Positions 1-8,446 of a stretch of 64,000 bases of DNA are shown piece by piece. The notes below the pieces were generated by a model. It saw nothing but the letters and a program-made list of their open reading frames with translations. It ran no database searches and was not told the DNA's origin. Both the position numbers and the translations under genes were made by a program. Source of the stretch: Phytopseudomonas dryadis (GTDB lineage: Bacteria; Pseudomonadota; Gammaproteobacteria; Pseudomonadales; Pseudomonadaceae); NCBI RefSeq assembly GCF_004327355.1, contig NZ_QJUM01000012.1, forward strand, positions 105,255 through 169,254. The letters are read 5' to 3'. Numbering within the stretch: the stretch's first letter is position 1; the number at the start of each line of letters is the position of its first letter.

Positions 1-804
1 CCCGCTTCGTCGCTGTACAAGGCCAACGAACAGTGGGGCGCACTGACCCGCGGCCAGCTCGACATGACTGCCCTGCCCCTCGATTACGCCTCGGGCCGCG
101 TGCCGCAATTCTCGGCCACCCTGATGCCCGGCCTGGTACACAACTACGAGCATGCCCAGCGCCTCAACGAATCGGAATTCATGAAGGACATTCATGCCCT
201 GACCGAGAAGAATGGCGCGATCGTCCTGGCCGATGCCTGGCTCGCCGGTGGCTTCGCCTCGAAAGAAACCTGCATCACTTCGCCAGACACCATCAAGGGC
301 CAGGTGATTCGTGCTGCGGGACCGGCCTTCGAGCAGATGCTCGCCGCCGCCGGAGCGTCCATTTCCTCGATGCCATCCTCGGAGATTTACACCGGCATGC
401 AGACCGGCGTGCTGGACGCCGCCAACACCTCCAACGACAGCTTCGTTTCCTACCGCCTGTACGAGCAGGTGAAATGCCTGACCGCGCCGGGCACCAACGC
501 CCTGTGGTTCATGTACGAGCCGGTACTGATCTCGAAAAGATCCTTTGATCGTCTGAATCAGGCGCAGCAAGACGCACTCCTGGCCGGTGCCAGCAAAGCG
601 GCAGCCTACTTCGCCGAAGAAGGCCCCAAGGGTGAGCAGCGCATGAGCGAAACCTTCACCAAGGCCGGGGTGAAGGTGGTGACCCTGAGCAAGGAAGACC
701 ATGACGCCTGGATGGAAGTGGCCCGCGAATCCTCCTACAAGCACTTCGCCGAGAAGGTCAAAGGCGGCAAGGAACTGCTCGACAAGGCCCTGGCCGTGCA
801 GTGA
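1..804 (+). CDS. dctP: TRAP transporter substrate-binding protein DctP (5' end outside window)
   Basis: The frame is open from base 1, so the gene is cut by the window edge; 267 codons plus a stop remain. The product belongs to the DctP/SBP family, the periplasmic receptor of a tripartite ATP-independent transporter for carboxylates. The visible part has the typical C-terminal lobe, including the stretch around 'SSEIYTGMQTGVLDAA' and the 'LWFMYEPVLISK' region where these receptors usually bind the ligand carboxylate. The signal peptide would lie upstream of the window. It is followed after 92 bp by dctQ and dctM on the same strand, the normal order. The substrate cannot be read from sequence; C4-dicarboxylate or malonate is inferred from the nearby mdc operon. 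Confidence 0.93.
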   Translation, partial: PASSLYKANEQWGALTRGQLDMTALPLDYASGRVPQFSATLMPGLVHNYEHAQRLNESEFMKDIHALTEKNGAIVLADAWLAGGFASKETCITSPDTIKGQVIRAAGPAFEQMLAAAGASISSMPSSEIYTGMQTGVLDAANTSNDSFVSYRLYEQVKCLTAPGTNALWFMYEPVLISKRSFDRLNQAQQDALLAGASKAAAYFAEEGPKGEQRMSETFTKAGVKVVTLSKEDHDAWMEVARESSYKHFAEKVKGGKELLDKALAVQ

Positions 805-896
805 CGGCCTGAGCTGGCCGCCCCGCCAGGGCGGCCCGTGGTGATCATGAAACCGCGCGGCACCGCCCGCACGGTCGCAGGGTTCAAGGAGATAGC

Positions 897-1469
897 ATGT
901 CCAGACGATTCATTTACGCCGTCGAGGCCCTGTCACGCCTGGGCGGCGCCTTCGCCGCCCTCTTGCTGATCGTGGCCATGACCGTCATGTGCCAGATGAT
1001 CCTCATGCGCTACCTGTTCAAATCCCCGACCATCTGGCAGACCGAAGTGGTGGTGTTCTCCGCCACCGCGGCGATCTTCATCGGCGCCCCTTACGTGCTG
1101 ATGAAGAAGGGCCATGTCGGCGTCGATGTGGTGGAGCTGCTGCTGTCCTCGGCCAATCGCCGGCGCCTGCAACTGCTCGGTGCCGTGCTCGGCCTGAGCT
1201 TCTGCGCCCTGATGAGCGTGGCCTGCGCCATCTATGTCTATGAGGCCTGGGAGGGCGGCTGGACCACCTCGACCATCGCCGCCATCCCGCTGTGGATTCC
1301 CGCCACGCCGATGCTCGTCGGCTTCTGCCTGCTGTGCCTGCAGTACCTGGTGGAAATCATCAAGCTGTGGAGCGCCCGGCTCGTGCCCGCCACCATGACC
1401 CAGGCGGACGCGAGTATCGATCCCACCACCCTGCTCAAACCCCAAAAACCGCTGGGAGAAGTGAAATGA
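897..1469 (+). CDS. dctQ: TRAP transporter small permease DctQ
   Basis: This 190-residue membrane protein has the DctQ layout of four hydrophobic segments, with an early one near residues 15-40 and a conserved 'E..G......HVGVDVVELLL' region around residue 75. DctQ is the small membrane subunit that joins the large DctM channel in the inner membrane. The start is supported by AAGGAGATAGC immediately upstream of the ATG. The stop codon overlaps the dctM start as ATGA (1466-1469), so translation of the two permease subunits is probably coupled. Confidence 0.93.
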   Translation: MSRRFIYAVEALSRLGGAFAALLLIVAMTVMCQMILMRYLFKSPTIWQTEVVVFSATAAIFIGAPYVLMKKGHVGVDVVELLLSSANRRRLQLLGAVLGLSFCALMSVACAIYVYEAWEGGWTTSTIAAIPLWIPATPMLVGFCLLCLQYLVEIIKLWSARLVPATMTQADASIDPTTLLKPQKPLGEVK

Positions 1470-2782
1470 GCCCGTCCCTGGCTGGCGTCTTGCTGATCTG
1501 CACGCTGTTCCTGTTCCTCGGCACCGGCATGCCGATCGCCTTCGCCCTCGGGCTGGCGGCCATGGGCGGACTGTTCATGGCCATGGGCCCCGACGTCATC
1601 GGCGTGGTGGCCGAGACCATGTTCGCCGGTATCGGCAACCTGGCGTTCGTGTCGATCCCCATGTTCGTGCTGATGGGCGCCATCGTCGCCGGCACACCGG
1701 CGGGCGCGGATCTGTACCGCGCGCTGGATCGCTGGATGTACAAGATTCCGGGTGGCCTGGTGCTATCCAATATCGGTGCCTGCGCGGTGTTCTCCGGCAT
1801 GACCGGCTCGAGTCCGGCGACCTGCGCGGCGATCGGCAAGATGGGCATTCCCGAGATGATCAACCGCGGCTACCCCGCCTCGGTGGCGACCGGTTCGATC
1901 GCCGCTGGCGGCACCCTGGGTATCCTGCTGCCGCCGTCGGTGACCATGATCGTCTACGGCATCGCCACCGAAACCTCCATCGGCCGCCTGTTCCTCGCCG
2001 GGGTGATGCCCGGGCTGATGCTGACCGCCCTGTTCATGTGCTGGGCGATGATCGATGCCCGCCGCAAGGGCTTCCGCTTCGGCGCCGGCGACGTGGTCTA
2101 CACCCTGCGCGACAAGTTGGTCGTGCTGCCCAGGGTGCTGCCGCTGATGCTGATCATCGTGGCCGTGCTCTATGTGCTCTATGGCGGCGTGGCGACCCCG
2201 TCCGAAGCCGCCGGGGCCGGCGCCATGCTGACCCTGCTGGTCGTGGTGGTGGTCTACCGGCTGTTCAGGATGCGCACGTTCGGCAACATCTTCGGCGCCG
2301 GCATGCGCGAGAGCGTCATGATCATGATGATCCTGGCCTCGGCCGAACTGTTCGCCTTCGCCCTGTCCTCGCTGTACATCACCCAGTCGGTGGCCGAGGC
2401 GATCGCCGCCCTGGAGGTCAACCGCTGGGTGCTGATGGGGCTGATCAACCTGTTCCTGCTGGTGGCCGGGCTGTTCCTGCCGCCGGTGGCGGTGATCGTC
2501 ATGTCGGCGCCGCTGCTGTTTCCCATCGTGGTGCAGGCGGGCTTCGACCCCTACTGGTTCGCGGTGATTCTCACCATCAACATGGAGATCGGCCTGATCA
2601 CTCCGCCGGTGGGGCTGAACCTGTTCGTCATCAACGGCATCGCCCCCGAGATACCGACCCGTGACATCCTCTGGGGAGCGCTGCCCTATGTGCTGGTGAT
2701 GGTGCTGGCGATCTTCATCATGTGCCTGTTCCCGCAGATCGCCACCTTCCTCCCGGATCACGTGATGGGCCCGGCCATATAG
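1466..2782 (+). CDS. dctM: TRAP transporter large permease DctM
   Basis: The 438-residue product is strongly hydrophobic throughout and matches the DctM/SiaM family, which uses the sodium gradient to move substrate delivered by the DctP receptor. Characteristic motifs are 'GSSPATCAAIGKMGIPEM' near residue 110-130, 'GGTLGILLPPSVTMIVYG' and the C-terminal 'MEIGLITPPVGLNLFV'. The start overlaps the dctQ stop by 4 bases. The much longer open frame upstream of 1466 is only dctQ read in another frame. A hairpin terminator follows. Confidence 0.95.
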   Translation: MSPSLAGVLLICTLFLFLGTGMPIAFALGLAAMGGLFMAMGPDVIGVVAETMFAGIGNLAFVSIPMFVLMGAIVAGTPAGADLYRALDRWMYKIPGGLVLSNIGACAVFSGMTGSSPATCAAIGKMGIPEMINRGYPASVATGSIAAGGTLGILLPPSVTMIVYGIATETSIGRLFLAGVMPGLMLTALFMCWAMIDARRKGFRFGAGDVVYTLRDKLVVLPRVLPLMLIIVAVLYVLYGGVATPSEAAGAGAMLTLLVVVVVYRLFRMRTFGNIFGAGMRESVMIMMILASAELFAFALSSLYITQSVAEAIAALEVNRWVLMGLINLFLLVAGLFLPPVAVIVMSAPLLFPIVVQAGFDPYWFAVILTINMEIGLITPPVGLNLFVINGIAPEIPTRDILWGALPYVLVMVLAIFIMCLFPQIATFLPDHVMGPAI

Positions 2783-2798
2783 CCAGGCTGCTGTCTTT

Positions 2799-2830
2799 GG
2801 GCGGGTCTTGTGCGCAAGCCTGCCTTTTTA
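2799..2830 (+). terminator. Probable rho-independent terminator after dctPQM
   Basis: An imperfect GC-rich hairpin (GGCGGGTCTTG, loop TGCG, CAAGCCTGCC) is followed by a T run, 17 bases after the dctM stop. Confidence 0.7.
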
Positions 2831-2993
2831 TGACTCACGGCCAAGTCTGCCCGGAAATCGTGCCCTCTCCCCCGGCCCCTCTCCCGGAGGGCGAGGGGTG
2901 AACAGCGATAGTGTTCGCTCCGACCTGCCATACCTGGCAGCCACCCTGGGGGCCGTCGCAAGCGACGTCAAAAATGGCTCCCGGCCATTTTCT
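2825..2993. repeat. Dispersed ~170-bp intergenic repeat, copy 1
   Basis: This segment is clearly related to the reverse complement of 51261-51437. Shared blocks include TGACTCACGGCCAAGTCTG, the C-rich CCCCTCTCCCGGAGGGCGAG palindrome, AACAGCGATAGTGTTC and TCGCAAGCGACGTCAAAAATG. Short ORFs crossing it on both strands look spurious. It fills most of the gap between dctM and the azoreductase gene. Confidence 0.85.
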
Positions 2994-3014
2994 GGGGTGA
3001 TGCGGCGTGCCAAC

Positions 3015-3695
3015 TCACTGCCTGGGGCCCGCTCCGAGCCTGGACGCCAGGGCCTGCACGGCGGCCTCCGCCCGCCTGATCGAATCCTCCAGGCGCCCAT
3101 CGGCGAACTCGTCGTATTCGATGGCCACGCCGTGGACTTCGCTCACGCCGATGTAGGCGAAGGCGCTGCGAACCGACGCCTCCACATGGTTGTGCCCGGC
3201 ATTACGCCCGCCCGCGTCGTATCCGTGATCCCCCCGCGAAGACAGGATCACCAGGCGCTTGCCCGCGTCCGCCAGCAGCGGCCAGTATGGATCGCCCTCC
3301 CGGCTGCGGTCGAAGCCGAAGGTGCGCCCCACGCGCACGATGTTGTCGATGTAGGCCTTGAACTGCGCGGGTGGCGCGAAGTTGTACATCGGCACACCCG
3401 CGACGATGAGATCCGCCTGCAGCAGTTCGTCGACCAGGGCATCGCTGCTGCGCAGTTCCTCCCGCATCCAATCAGCGCGCGCCCGTTCGGGGGTGAACGC
3501 CGCCTGTATCCAGCGCCCGGTGACAGGCGCCGGCGGTTCCTGGCCCACGTCGCGGTAGATCACCTGCGTCTCGGGATGCAGGGAGAGCCAGCGCCGGACG
3601 AAGCCGGCGCTCAGGCGGCGGGTGTGCGACCCGTGGCGAACCTCATCGGAACCGCCGGGGCGGGCGCTGGCGTCGATATGCAGTAGCGTGGTCAT
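3015..3695 (-). CDS. FMN-dependent NAD(P)H azoreductase / quinone reductase
   Basis: The 226-residue product has the AzoR flavodoxin-like fold: an N-terminal 'LLHIDASAR' strand-loop, 'VPMYNFAPPAQFKAYIDNIVRVGRTF' around residue 95-120 (flavin-binding loop and dimer face), and 'LSSRGDHGY' near residue 145. Enzymes of this family reduce quinones and azo compounds by two electrons using FMN. I chose the ATG at 3695, which gives MTTLLHID and has GAGGAG upstream; two earlier in-frame ATGs would add residues outside the family N-terminus. The gene is divergent from a LysR regulator, a common control arrangement. It interrupts the TRAP-mdc neighbourhood without an obvious metabolic link. Confidence 0.88.
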   Translation of the reverse strand: MTTLLHIDASARPGGSDEVRHGSHTRRLSAGFVRRWLSLHPETQVIYRDVGQEPPAPVTGRWIQAAFTPERARADWMREELRSSDALVDELLQADLIVAGVPMYNFAPPAQFKAYIDNIVRVGRTFGFDRSREGDPYWPLLADAGKRLVILSSRGDHGYDAGGRNAGHNHVEASVRSAFAYIGVSEVHGVAIEYDEFADGRLEDSIRRAEAAVQALASRLGAGPRQ

Positions 3696-3740
3696 CGTCG
3701 AATTGCTCCTCATGGATGAAACGGTGTCATTCATCTCAGT

Positions 3741-3950
3741 GCCGATCAGTTAAGGTTTCTGTAGGCGCAGGAGGCTCCTACGGAAGAGCGGAAAACCGCC
3801 GCCCGTGTAGGAGCGTCGACCTCGGCGCGATGTGCTGGCGGCCATCCCACGAAATCCGTAGTGCGATCGACAATCGCCGCGGGGTCGCGGCTCCTACAGA
3901 ACCAGGGCAAATCGCCGTCTTGCGGGCCAGATGCTTGACTGACTGGCATT
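3741..3950 (+). repeat. REP-containing ~210-bp element, copy A
   Basis: This is one of four related elements (others at 13961-14175, 36028-36240 and 51057-51222). Its ends are a weak inverted repeat (GCCGATCAG versus CTGACTGGC). The core carries two REP-like palindromes, GTAGGAGCGTCGACCTCGGC and GCCGCGGGGTCGCGGCTCC. It occupies most of the 341-bp gap between the azoreductase and LysR genes, so promoter signals for that pair must lie at its edges. Confidence 0.85.
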
Positions 3951-4036
3951 GGTCACTCATCTGGAGTTTCGATGGAGCAGCAAACGACGACAAACGACAT
4001 GTTCTCAATCGACGGATGACATGAGATCATCCATCG

Positions 4037-4942
4037 ATGACCTCGAGACTACCGCCCCTGAGCTCCCTGCGCGCCTTTGAAGCGGCAGCGCGTCTACGCA
4101 GCTTCAAGAAGGCCGCGGAGGAACTGGCCGTCACGGCGACGGCGATCAGCCATCGCATCCGTGTGCTGGAGGAGGATCTCGAACGCCCCCTGTTCGTCCG
4201 CAAGGTACGGGCGGTCGAACTGACCCCGGACGGCCAGACCCTGCTCACGGCGACAAGCAGCGGCTTGCAGACGATCGCCGCGGCCATCGAGCAGGTGCGC
4301 AGGCCACGCCGGGCCTCGATCACGCTGTCCACCACACCGGCATTCGCCACCAAGTGGCTGGTGCCCAGGCTGGCCGCCTTCCAGGCGGCACATGCCGACA
4401 TCGACCTGCACATCCACGCTTCCAACCTGCCCGTCGACCTCAACGCCGGCACGGCGGATCTGGCCATCCGCTACGGACACGGCCACTACGAGGGCGTCAG
4501 CGCCACCTTGCTGCTGGAGGATCACTTCGCCCCCGTGGCCAGCCCGGCGCTGCTGGCGAGGATCGGCCAGGATGCAGGGCAATGGCCGCTGATCCACTTC
4601 GACTGGCATCGCCCGCCGCCCGTGGAACTGACGTGGAGCGCCTGGGCCCGCCACACCGGGCGCAGTCCGGCGGCGCTGTCGGCCGGCATCCGCTACTCCG
4701 AGGAAAGCCATGCCATCCAGGCGGCCGTCTCGGGCCAGGGCGTCGCGCTACTGAGCCTGCTGCTGGTCGAGGATGAGCTGCGCCTGGGGCTGCTACGGAT
4801 CGCTGCCGAACCCAGGCTGCGGGGCATGGCCTACCACGTGCTCAAAGCCAATCGGCGCCCGGTGCCCGACGCGGTTTCGACGGTAGAGGCCTGGTTGACC
4901 GGGATCGCCCGCCAGGAGCCGCCACCGACCTGCACCGCCTGA
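4037..4942 (+). CDS. LysR-family transcriptional regulator (GcvA-like)
   Basis: This is a full-length 301-residue LysR protein. The N-terminal winged helix-turn-helix is seen at residues 4-62 ('LPPLSSLRAFEAAARLRSF..AAEEL.VTATAISHRIRVLEE'), and the substrate-binding domain starts near residue 90 with the GcvA-like 'TTPAFATKWLVPRL' pattern. It is divergent from the azoreductase gene and convergent with the mdc operon, the two stops being only 16 bp apart. The divergent azoreductase is the most likely target. A role as MdcR, the LysR regulator known for mdc in other bacteria, is possible but not supported by position. Confidence 0.9.
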   Translation: MTSRLPPLSSLRAFEAAARLRSFKKAAEELAVTATAISHRIRVLEEDLERPLFVRKVRAVELTPDGQTLLTATSSGLQTIAAAIEQVRRPRRASITLSTTPAFATKWLVPRLAAFQAAHADIDLHIHASNLPVDLNAGTADLAIRYGHGHYEGVSATLLLEDHFAPVASPALLARIGQDAGQWPLIHFDWHRPPPVELTWSAWARHTGRSPAALSAGIRYSEESHAIQAAVSGQGVALLSLLLVEDELRLGLLRIAAEPRLRGMAYHVLKANRRPVPDAVSTVEAWLTGIARQEPPPTCTA

Positions 4943-4958
4943 CGCAGCGAGCGACAGG

Positions 4959-5876
4959 CTATGCCCTGTCGTGCTCCTCGCGAAGCAGGGCGACCAGGCT
5001 GTCCAGGCGCGTCCCCTCGAAGGCGAGCACACGGCCCTCGAGGAACAACGGGCGGGCCAGGCCGCTGAGCACGCTGCCCGGCGGCAGCTCCACCTGCAGG
5101 CGGACGCCGCGCTCGTAGGCGCCGGCCACGGTGCCGGCCCAGTCGATGGGCCGGCACATATTGAAGGCCAGATCCTCGCGCAGGCTCCGCGCATCGCGTA
5201 TCAGCCGGGCCGTGCTGCCGCTGAGGTAGCGCAGATGCGGCGCCTGCAAGGGGACTTCGGCGAATGCCTCGTCCAGGCGTCGTGCCGGTTCTTCGAGCAG
5301 GCGGCAGTGCGAAGGCGTGCTGACCGCCAGGCGGCGCACCGCCGTGGCGCCATGCGCCAGCGCCACCTGGCCGAGCGCCGCCAGCGCCTGCTCGTGGCCG
5401 GAGATCACCAACTGCCGCACGGCATTGATATTGGCCAGGTAGACCTCGTCGCCGCGCCCCTGGGCCTGTTGCAACAGCGGCTCCAGTTCGGCGACGTCCA
5501 GGCCGAGAATGGCGCTCATGCCATAACCCCGGGGATGGGCGTCGTGCATCAGTTGGCCACGCAGGGCCACCAGACGCAGGGCATCCTCGAACGCCAGGCT
5601 GCCCGCCGCCACTGCGGCCGGATAGGCGCCGATGGACAGCCCGGCCACATAGTCCGCCTGTGCCCCGGCCTGATGCAGGCACTGCCAGGCCTGCACCCCG
5701 ACCATCAGCAGGCAGAGCTGTACCGCGCGGGTGGAGCGCAGCGACTCGGCACTGTCCAGCTCGCTGAGCGACTCGCCGAGCACATCGCCGCAATGGCGCA
5801 GAAACGCCGGCGGCAGAGCCTGCAGCATGCCGACACGCTGGGCCCCCTGGCCGGGAAAAACCAGCAACGAACTCAT
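4959..5876 (-). CDS. mdcH: Malonyl-S-ACP transacylase subunit MdcH
   Basis: The 305-residue product is an FabD-like acyltransferase. It has the N-terminal 'FPGQGAQ' motif, the nucleophile elbow 'GLSIGAYPAA' near residue 85, and the partner histidine in 'VSTPSHCRLL' near residue 195. MdcH loads malonyl from malonyl-CoA onto the special acyl carrier protein MdcC, which primes the decarboxylase for its cycle. It is the last gene of the mdc operon and starts 1 bp after the mdcG stop. Confidence 0.93.
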   Translation of the reverse strand: MSSLLVFPGQGAQRVGMLQALPPAFLRHCGDVLGESLSELDSAESLRSTRAVQLCLLMVGVQAWQCLHQAGAQADYVAGLSIGAYPAAVAAGSLAFEDALRLVALRGQLMHDAHPRGYGMSAILGLDVAELEPLLQQAQGRGDEVYLANINAVRQLVISGHEQALAALGQVALAHGATAVRRLAVSTPSHCRLLEEPARRLDEAFAEVPLQAPHLRYLSGSTARLIRDARSLREDLAFNMCRPIDWAGTVAGAYERGVRLQVELPPGSVLSGLARPLFLEGRVLAFEGTRLDSLVALLREEHDRA

Positions 5877-5877
5877 C

Positions 5878-6507
5878 TCAGCCCTCCTTCCAGGGATCGC
5901 TCAGCAGCAACGGGCCCTGCTCGCTCTTGACCATGACCCGTGCCGGTGCCCTGGCCCATTCGGCCAGGGCCACGCCGCCTCTGGGGGTCTGCAGCTGGAC
6001 ATCGATGCGGCAGGGTGCCCGGGCCAGTTGCGCCAGCAACCGGCGTGCGAATGCAGGGTCCAGCGGCTCCGGGGTACGCAGCAGCAGATCCAGGTCACTG
6101 CCGGCGTGGGTCACGCGTCGGCCGCAAGCCAGTTCGAATGCGGCGCTACCGGTGACGCCCCAGGTCAGGCCGGAGCCCTCGAGGATGTCACGGGCCAGGC
6201 ACAGCGCCTGCCAGACCGGCAGCCCGGCCGCGTCTGGCGGAGTGCAGGCACGCAGTTGTTCGGGGCACAGCGCGCGGCCCACCGCGGCCAGGGGCAACCA
6301 GCAGGCATAGCGCTCGCCGCGCTGCTCGCCACGCAGCCCGACGGCGACCCAGCCGGGCCGCGGCGGCGCGCGGCGTACCACCGCCGGCGGCTGCCCGTGC
6401 AGCGCGGCCTGGCACCAGTCGGGAGCATCGCCCGGCAGATGCTCGTGGGTCAGCCCCCACAACAGGTCATGGGGGCGGACCCGGCCGTCCCACCCGGGCC
6501 TTACCAC
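5878..6507 (-). CDS. mdcG: Phosphoribosyl-dephospho-CoA transferase MdcG (holo-MdcC synthase)
   Basis: MdcG is the nucleotidyltransferase that attaches the 2'-(5''-phosphoribosyl)-3'-dephospho-CoA prosthetic group to MdcC. The nucleotidyltransferase signature 'GSDLDLLLRTPEPLD' lies near residue 135 and carries the expected metal-binding aspartates. The open frame extends upstream to 6687 but overlaps mdcE there. I place the start at the GTG at 6507, giving 209 residues that begin VVRPGWDGRVRPHDLLWG, the usual MdcG N-terminus; this overlaps the mdcE stop by 7 bases. A GTG start in the overlap suggests coupled, reduced translation, fitting an enzyme needed in small amounts. Confidence 0.9.
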   Translation of the reverse strand: MVRPGWDGRVRPHDLLWGLTHEHLPGDAPDWCQAALHGQPPAVVRRAPPRPGWVAVGLRGEQRGERYACWLPLAAVGRALCPEQLRACTPPDAAGLPVWQALCLARDILEGSGLTWGVTGSAAFELACGRRVTHAGSDLDLLLRTPEPLDPAFARRLLAQLARAPCRIDVQLQTPRGGVALAEWARAPARVMVKSEQGPLLLSDPWKEG

Positions 6508-7307
6508 TGTTCGCGCAGCCGCTCCCTGACGCGTTGCGAGGCCGCGCGCAAGGGCGCCCCGAGGCGTCCGGACAGATCGCGCGGGCCATGGTAGATATGC
6601 TCCAGCGCCTGCCGCAGAACCGTGGCGACCTGGGCGACATCCGCCGCGTCGGGCTCGACCACGCTGCCGATATCGAGGGTCTTCCACAGCAGCCCCAGAG
6701 ACGCATAGCTGTCGACGTCGTAGGCCATGGGCGGATTCTCCGCCGCCAGTGCCTCCAGCGCCTCGACACTGCGCAGGGTGATGCGCGCGGCGGATTCCTT
6801 GCCCATGGCATGCACCTGTACCCCCGGATCACGCAGGGCGATCATCCGATTGGCCTGGTAGCCGTGGGCGAGAAAGCCACCGGACATGGCCTTGCCGACC
6901 AGCAGGGCGATGACCGGATGCCCGGCCTGACGGGCCCGGGCATAGCTGTCCACCGCGGCGGCCAGCGCCTGGTGGATGCCCAGCGCCTCCTCGCGGCGAC
7001 CATAGGCCTGGCTGGGTACATCGACGATGGCCACCAGCGCCCGTTTCTGCGCCGCGCCGGCATCCGCCTGCAACGCCTCCTCCACGGCCTGGGCCAGCCC
7101 CCAGCCTTCGAGCAATCCGGCCTCGCCCTGGCGCGCGCGGGGAAACGGGTTCTGCCCATCGGGCACCAGGGTCAGGTAACGCGCCGGATGCTCGCCCAGC
7201 ACGGCATCGACCCAGCGTAGCGAAGCGGGCAGTCCGGCCTGCAGGCCGTCGCCTCCACTCAATGCCTGCAACCAGATGGCGCCACGGCTGGCGTGTGCGT
7301 TGCTCAT
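6501..7307 (-). CDS. mdcE: Malonate decarboxylase gamma subunit MdcE
   Basis: The 268-residue protein belongs to the carboxyltransferase/crotonase-like superfamily. With MdcD it forms the subunit pair that decarboxylates malonyl-S-MdcC to acetyl-S-MdcC. Family features include 'NPFPRARQGEAGLLEGW' near residue 55 and the glycine-rich 'ALLVGKAMSGGFLAHGYQANRMIAL' segment near residue 135. The ATG overlaps the mdcD stop as ATGA. Confidence 0.93.
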   Translation of the reverse strand: MSNAHASRGAIWLQALSGGDGLQAGLPASLRWVDAVLGEHPARYLTLVPDGQNPFPRARQGEAGLLEGWGLAQAVEEALQADAGAAQKRALVAIVDVPSQAYGRREEALGIHQALAAAVDSYARARQAGHPVIALLVGKAMSGGFLAHGYQANRMIALRDPGVQVHAMGKESAARITLRSVEALEALAAENPPMAYDVDSYASLGLLWKTLDIGSVVEPDAADVAQVATVLRQALEHIYHGPRDLSGRLGAPLRAASQRVRERLREQW

Positions 7308-8152
7308 GACCGTTCTCCTTGCAGCAGTCGGCGGGCGCCCTCGGCGTCGATCTGGCTCGCCGGCGCCTGACCCAGGCGCCGCAGATAGTCGCCATGCCGG
7401 CGACTGCGCTGGACAGGTGGATGGCCCTGGACGAACAGCTCGATGAGCGCGCCGCGCAAGGCCTCGACATCGTCCTCGACGTAGCGATCGGCGAGGCCGC
7501 AGGCCTGACGCTGCTGGCCACCGGACAGGCTCCAGATGAACGGCCGATCACGGGAGTCGTACTCCTCGACACCGGCCTCCTGTTCGATCACCTGCGGGCC
7601 GTTCAATCCCAGGCGCGCCTCACGGGTCATCACCAGGTAGCTGCACAGCCCGGCGGCGATGCCCATGCCGCCGAAACACCCCACGCTCCCGGCGATCAGG
7701 CCAATCACCGGCTGGTACTGGCGCAACTCGACGATGGCCGAATGGATCTCGGCGATGGCCGCCAGCCCGAGGTTGGCCTCCTGCAGGCGCACACCCCCGG
7801 TTTCCAGCAGCAACACGGCGCGCGTGGGAATGCCCTGGCGGTTGTCCTCGACAGCCAGTTCCAGGGCGCCGGCGATCTTCGCCGCGCCCACCTCGCCCAT
7901 GCTGCCGCCCTGGAAATTGCCCTCGATGGCGGCGACCACCGCTGGCTGCCCATCCAGGGCGCCCTTGGCGATGACCACGCCATCGTCGGCCTGGGGCACC
8001 ACGCCCTGGCGCGCCAGCCAGGGCGACATGATGCGCTGGAACGGATCGAGCAACTCGCGAAAGCTGCCGGCATCCAGCAGTTGCCGCGCCCGTTGCCGGG
8101 CGTTCAGTTCGACGAAACTGCGACCGGCGAGCAAACGCTGCACATCAGTCAT
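7304..8152 (-). CDS. mdcD: Malonate decarboxylase beta subunit MdcD
   Basis: The 282-residue product is the carboxyltransferase beta-type subunit (AccD-like crotonase fold). Glycine-rich oxyanion segments 'NFQGGSMGEVGAAKI' (around residue 80) and 'GSVGCFGGMGIAAGLCSYLVMT' (around residue 155) are intact, as is 'GLNGPQVIEQEAG'. I chose the ATG at 8152, which overlaps the mdcC stop by 8 bases; the upstream extension of the frame is mdcC read out of frame. The protein works as a heteromer with MdcE in the cytoplasm. Confidence 0.93.
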   Translation of the reverse strand: MTDVQRLLAGRSFVELNARQRARQLLDAGSFRELLDPFQRIMSPWLARQGVVPQADDGVVIAKGALDGQPAVVAAIEGNFQGGSMGEVGAAKIAGALELAVEDNRQGIPTRAVLLLETGGVRLQEANLGLAAIAEIHSAIVELRQYQPVIGLIAGSVGCFGGMGIAAGLCSYLVMTREARLGLNGPQVIEQEAGVEEYDSRDRPFIWSLSGGQQRQACGLADRYVEDDVEALRGALIELFVQGHPPVQRSRRHGDYLRRLGQAPASQIDAEGARRLLQGERS

Positions 8153-8444
8153 GTCCGACCTCCTCCAGGCCCTGCTCCAGACGCAGACGCACCACACCGG
8201 GCGTGGCGCCGAAGTCATGGATCACGATGTTCAGCGCCGGCCACTGCTGTTCGCTGAACATGCGCTCGAACAGTTGCTGCCAGCGCGGCGCGCTGCCGTT
8301 CACCGAGGTCACCACCTGGATCGCCAGGGTGCCGCCGGCGCCAGGCTCGAGCAGCGCCTCCAGATCGCCGGAACCGACACAGCCGACCAGCGCACGACCG
8401 CGGGCGGGCTGCCCGGCGGCAAATTCAAAGGACAGGGTTTCCAT
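8145..8444 (-). CDS. mdcC: Malonate decarboxylase acyl carrier protein MdcC (delta subunit)
   Basis: This 99-residue carrier protein holds the thiol-bearing prosthetic group that shuttles malonyl and acetyl. The attachment serine is S25 in 'VGCVGSGDLEAL', matching the known MdcC modification site. Two adjacent ATGs (8447 and 8444) are possible; I chose 8444, which gives the usual METLSFEF N-terminus. It lies between mdcB and mdcD with overlapping ends on both sides, so it is surely cotranslated with them. Confidence 0.93.
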   Translation of the reverse strand: METLSFEFAAGQPARGRALVGCVGSGDLEALLEPGAGGTLAIQVVTSVNGSAPRWQQLFERMFSEQQWPALNIVIHDFGATPGVVRLRLEQGLEEVGHD

Positions 8445-8446
8445 CA

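Noticed and set aside
4037..4942. LysR gene as mdcR
   Set aside because: It is convergent with mdc and divergent from the azoreductase gene, and its sequence is GcvA-like; position favours the azoreductase as target.
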